A stretch of 64,000 bases of DNA, taken from assembly GCF_030291075.1 (NCBI RefSeq), contig NZ_CP127407.1:928001-992000 (forward strand), read 5' to 3'. The stretch is from Stenotrophomonas sp. 57 (lineage in GTDB: Bacteria; Pseudomonadota; Gammaproteobacteria; Xanthomonadales; Xanthomonadaceae). The translations under genes were made by a program, and so were the position numbers. How positions within the stretch are numbered: position 1 is the first letter of the stretch; each line of letters begins with the position of its first letter. The notes below the pieces were generated by a model. The model had not been told where the DNA came from and did not search any database. It was given only the letters and a program-made list of their open reading frames with translations. Of the stretch, positions 61,946-64,000 are shown piece after piece.

Positions 61946-61985
61946 AAGGCCGCTGCCCCCGGGCAGCGGCCTTTGCCTTCTTTCC
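61946..61985 (+). terminator. Hairpin after rpmF
   Basis: A 13-bp stem AAGGCCGCTGCCC/GGGCAGCGGCCTT is followed by TGCCTTCTTTC. The broken T run suggests partial termination before fabH. Confidence 0.75.
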
Positions 61986-62024
61986 CGGGCGTGCCGGTGA
62001 TCGGCGGCCCGCGCAACAGGAAAC

Positions 62025-63005
62025 ATGATGAGCAAGCGGATCTATTCGAGGATCGCGGGCACCGGTAGCTATTTGCCGGAAAAAGTCCTGACCAACGCCG
62101 ACCTGGAAAAAATGGTCGAAACCTCGGATGAGTGGATCCAGTCGCGCACCGGAATTCGTGAACGGCACATTGCAGCCGAAGGCGAAACCACCAGCGACCT
62201 CGGCTACCAGGCCGCGCTGCGTGCACTTGAAGCGGCCGGTATCGACGCTTCCCAGCTCGACATGATCGTGGTCGGCACGACCACGCCTGACCTCATTTTC
62301 CCCTCCACTGCGTGCCTGATCCAGGCCAAGCTCGGTGTTGCGGGGTGCCCTGCCTTTGACGTCAACGCCGCCTGCTCGGGCTTCGTGTTCGCGTTGGGCG
62401 TGGCCGACAAGTTCATCCGTTCCGGCGACTGCAAGCACGTTCTGGTGATCGGCACCGAAACGCTGACCCGCATGGTCGACTGGAACGATCGCACCACCTG
62501 CGTGCTGTTCGGCGATGGCGCCGGCGCCGTCGTGCTCAAGGCCGACGAAGAAACCGGCATCCTCAGCACCCACCTGCATGCCGACGGCAGCAAGAAGGAG
62601 CTGCTGTGGAACCCGGTGGGCGTCTCGACCGGTTTCAAGGACGGTGCCAACGGTGGCGGCACCATCAACATGAAGGGCAACGACGTGTTCAAGTACGCCG
62701 TCAAGGCGCTGGACTCGGTCGTGGACGAGACCCTGGCCGCCAACGGCCTGGACAAGTCCGACCTGGATTGGCTGATTCCGCACCAGGCCAACCTGCGCAT
62801 CATCGAAGCCACCGCCAAGCGCCTGGAGATGTCGATGGACCAGGTGGTGGTGACTGTCGACAAGCATGGCAATACTTCGTCCGGCTCGGTGCCGCTGGCG
62901 CTGGATGCCGCCGTGCGTTCGGGCCGCGTGGAGCGCGGCCAGTTGCTGCTGTTGGAAGCCTTCGGCGGCGGCTTCACGTGGGGTTCTGCCCTGCTGCGCT
63001 ATTGA
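62025..63005 (+). CDS. fabH: 3-oxoacyl-ACP synthase III
   Basis: This 326-residue condensing enzyme starts fatty acid synthesis from acetyl-CoA and malonyl-ACP. The Cys-His-Asn triad is present: Cys117 in [13 protein letters not shown], His in [12 protein letters not shown] and Asn in [22 protein letters not shown] precedes two adjacent ATG codons (62025 and 62028). It follows rpmF directly; the plsX gene found between them in E. coli is absent here, and fabD does not follow. Confidence 0.96.
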   Translation: MMSKRIYSRIAGTGSYLPEKVLTNADLEKMVETSDEWIQSRTGIRERHIAAEGETTSDLGYQAALRALEAAGIDASQLDMIVVGTTTPDLIFPSTACLIQAKLGVAGCPAFDVNAACSGFVFALGVADKFIRSGDCKHVLVIGTETLTRMVDWNDRTTCVLFGDGAGAVVLKADEETGILSTHLHADGSKKELLWNPVGVSTGFKDGANGGGTINMKGNDVFKYAVKALDSVVDETLAANGLDKSDLDWLIPHQANLRIIEATAKRLEMSMDQVVVTVDKHGNTSSGSVPLALDAAVRSGRVERGQLLLLEAFGGGFTWGSALLRY

Positions 63006-63035
63006 TAGCGCAAGTTACGACAATGTGAAGCTTGT

Positions 63036-63062
63036 CGTTACGGCCCCTCTGGGGCCGTAACG
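63036..63062 (+). terminator. Hairpin after fabH
   Basis: A 12-bp perfect stem CGTTACGGCCCC/GGGGCCGTAACG with a TCT loop, then CGTTTATAGG with little T tract. It also lies just ahead of the next ribosome site. Confidence 0.6.
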
Positions 63063-63082
63063 CGTTTATAGGAGTACCCGTC

Positions 63083-63865
63083 ATGGTTGAGCCCATCGTC
63101 ATCGAAGGGCAGCGCGCCTGGCTGAAGCAGTACGGCAAGGGAAGCCGCGCATTGGCCCTGGGCCTGCTCAATTTTGTTGCCCGCCGATTCCATCTCGACG
63201 CCCTGCGTCCGCCACCGCACCGTGGCGGTGACGCCGCCCGCGAAACCGAAGCCCGTCGCCTGGGAGAACTGCAGGCGCAGGGCGTGAACGTGCCCGACGT
63301 GCTCGGCAGCGGCCATGCTGCGCTGGTGATCGGCGACAACGGCAGCTCATTCAATACCTGCCTGCGTGAGGCGGATGATGCCGGCCGCGATCGGCTGGTG
63401 ATGGCCGCGATGCAGGCCATCGCCGAAGCGCACGCTCATGGGGCCTATTTCGGCCAGCCGTTGCCGCGCAACCTCACCTGGGACGGGCAGAAGGTGGGCT
63501 TCATCGATTTCGAGGAAGATCCGCTGGAAGTGATGGATCTGTCCGAAGCGCAGGCCCGCGACTGGCTGATGTTCGGCTACGGCGTGGCCAAGTACTACGC
63601 CGACCGCCCCGAGCAGCTTCAGGCGATGATGGCCGAGGCGATGGGCGACGCCCAGGCGCCGGTGCGCGAGCACGTGCATGCGGTGAGCGGCCGCCTGCGC
63701 AGTCTCGCTCGGGTGTGCATGAAGCTGGGCCGTTCAGCGCGCGCGCTGGCGCATTCGATCTTCATCACCCATGGCGCCAGCACCGCGGGTGTACTGATGC
63801 TGGTGGGCCTGTGCGTGGACTTCCTCGCCGACGGCGATCTGGACGTCCTGCAGCTGTTCTGCTGA
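63083..63865 (+). CDS. Atypical kinase-fold protein (LPS/Kdo-kinase-like), function unknown
   Basis: The 260-residue protein starts MVEPIVIEGQRAWLKQYGKG after AGGAGT. It has the outline of a small lipopolysaccharide-kinase-like fold: EARRLGELQAQGVNVPDVLG as the N-lobe helix, AIAEAHAHGAYFG before the loop and VGFIDFEED (Asp142) as metal motif, with Asn130 conserved. At the catalytic loop the HGDxxxxN motif reads FGQPLPRN, so the catalytic Asp is replaced by Gln125. A hydrophobic segment lies near the end (TAGVLMLVGLCVDFLA). It could be a pseudokinase or an enzyme with altered chemistry. It follows fabH by 77 bp. Confidence 0.65.
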   Translation: MVEPIVIEGQRAWLKQYGKGSRALALGLLNFVARRFHLDALRPPPHRGGDAARETEARRLGELQAQGVNVPDVLGSGHAALVIGDNGSSFNTCLREADDAGRDRLVMAAMQAIAEAHAHGAYFGQPLPRNLTWDGQKVGFIDFEEDPLEVMDLSEAQARDWLMFGYGVAKYYADRPEQLQAMMAEAMGDAQAPVREHVHAVSGRLRSLARVCMKLGRSARALAHSIFITHGASTAGVLMLVGLCVDFLADGDLDVLQLFC

Positions 63866-63874
63866 TGGCTGATA

Positions 63875-63914
63875 GGGTCGGAGCCCTTTTCCTGCGGAAA
63901 AGGGATCTGACCCC
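63875..63914. repeat. GGGTCAGATCCC hairpin repeat, copy 2
   Basis: GGGTCGGAGCCCTTTTCC and GGAAAAGGGATCTGACCCC pair with two mismatches, 10 bp after the kinase-like gene. It is the longer relative of the repeat at 36635. Confidence 0.8.
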
Positions 63915-64000
63915 GTCGCGCTTGCCCGGCCGCGCTCCATACGCCTGCATACGCGCACGTACAGACGACACGGCGGATTCGCCCTTATCATGGCCCGCTT
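63915..64000. other. Window end, no gene seen
   Basis: The last 86 bases hold no open frame with a start I can support. A CATGGCCCGC near the end may be the beginning of the next gene outside the window. Confidence 0.5.

Overview
The window is a high-GC gammaproteobacterial chromosome segment that reads as Stenotrophomonas, most likely S. maltophilia or a close relative. Three things point there: protein families and gene order typical of Xanthomonadaceae, very high GC codon use, and many short GTAG-headed palindromes (SMAG-type REP elements) in the intergenic spaces. I see no transposase, integrase, prophage gene or CRISPR array, so this is mostly core chromosome with repeat-rich spacers and one very large accessory surface protein.

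Layout. 1-2.2 kb: 5' part of a TonB-dependent receptor gene. 2.5-8.7 kb: a phosphate/polyphosphate block on the minus strand, phoB-phoR-ppk1-ppx, with a Pho-box-like site before phoB. 8.7-16.6 kb: BepA-type protease, glutaredoxin, AhpD-like protein, NAD-type isocitrate dehydrogenase, a secreted isochorismatase-fold hydrolase, a LysR regulator, a TauE/SafE permease, a flavin reductase and a Bax-inhibitor-1 family protein. 16.7-18.4 kb: tRNA genes (Pro, Arg, His, two Lys, Leu) and a small lipoprotein. 18.5-27.9 kb: protein quality control, tig-clpP-clpX-lon-hupB, then tRNA-Val, four identical tRNA-Asp genes and ppiD. 28-31.9 kb: mltD, gloB, a YafS-like methyltransferase, rnhA, dnaQ. 31.9-36.6 kb: PP2C phosphatase, tRNA-Ser(CGA), then an LPS-core-like group (DUF6165, GT9 heptosyltransferase-like, kdkA, metallo-hydrolase, NTF2-like). 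36.7-37.4 kb: 4.5S RNA (ffs) and a guanidine-II (mini-ykkC) riboswitch in front of gdx/sugE.

37.8-48.7 kb is a single 3632-residue autotransporter with an extended signal peptide, a passenger built almost entirely of beta-strand repeats (including about eight 207-bp tandem units) and a C-terminal barrel. 48.7-50.2 kb holds a GNAT gene, a decayed DUF3667 fragment, two copies of a roughly 160-bp repeat (a third copy lies after the other tRNA-Ser gene) and tRNA-Ser(GGA). 50.3-53.8 kb: dnaX-ybaB-recR and a HIT protein. 53.9-58.3 kb: an overlapping minus-strand operon MoxR-DUF58-TgpA-Slp lipoprotein. 58.3-60.2 kb: an ArnT-like GT39 membrane glycosyltransferase. 60.4-63.9 kb: maf, yceD, rpmF, fabH and an atypical kinase-fold protein.

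The most interesting points are the giant repeat autotransporter with its repeat-bearing leader, the tRNA-Ser-linked repeat family whose terminator stems run into the tRNA CCA end, the guanidine-II riboswitch, the kinase-like protein lacking the catalytic Asp, and the nested palindromes between ppk1 and ppx. All calls come from reading the sequence; no database search was run.
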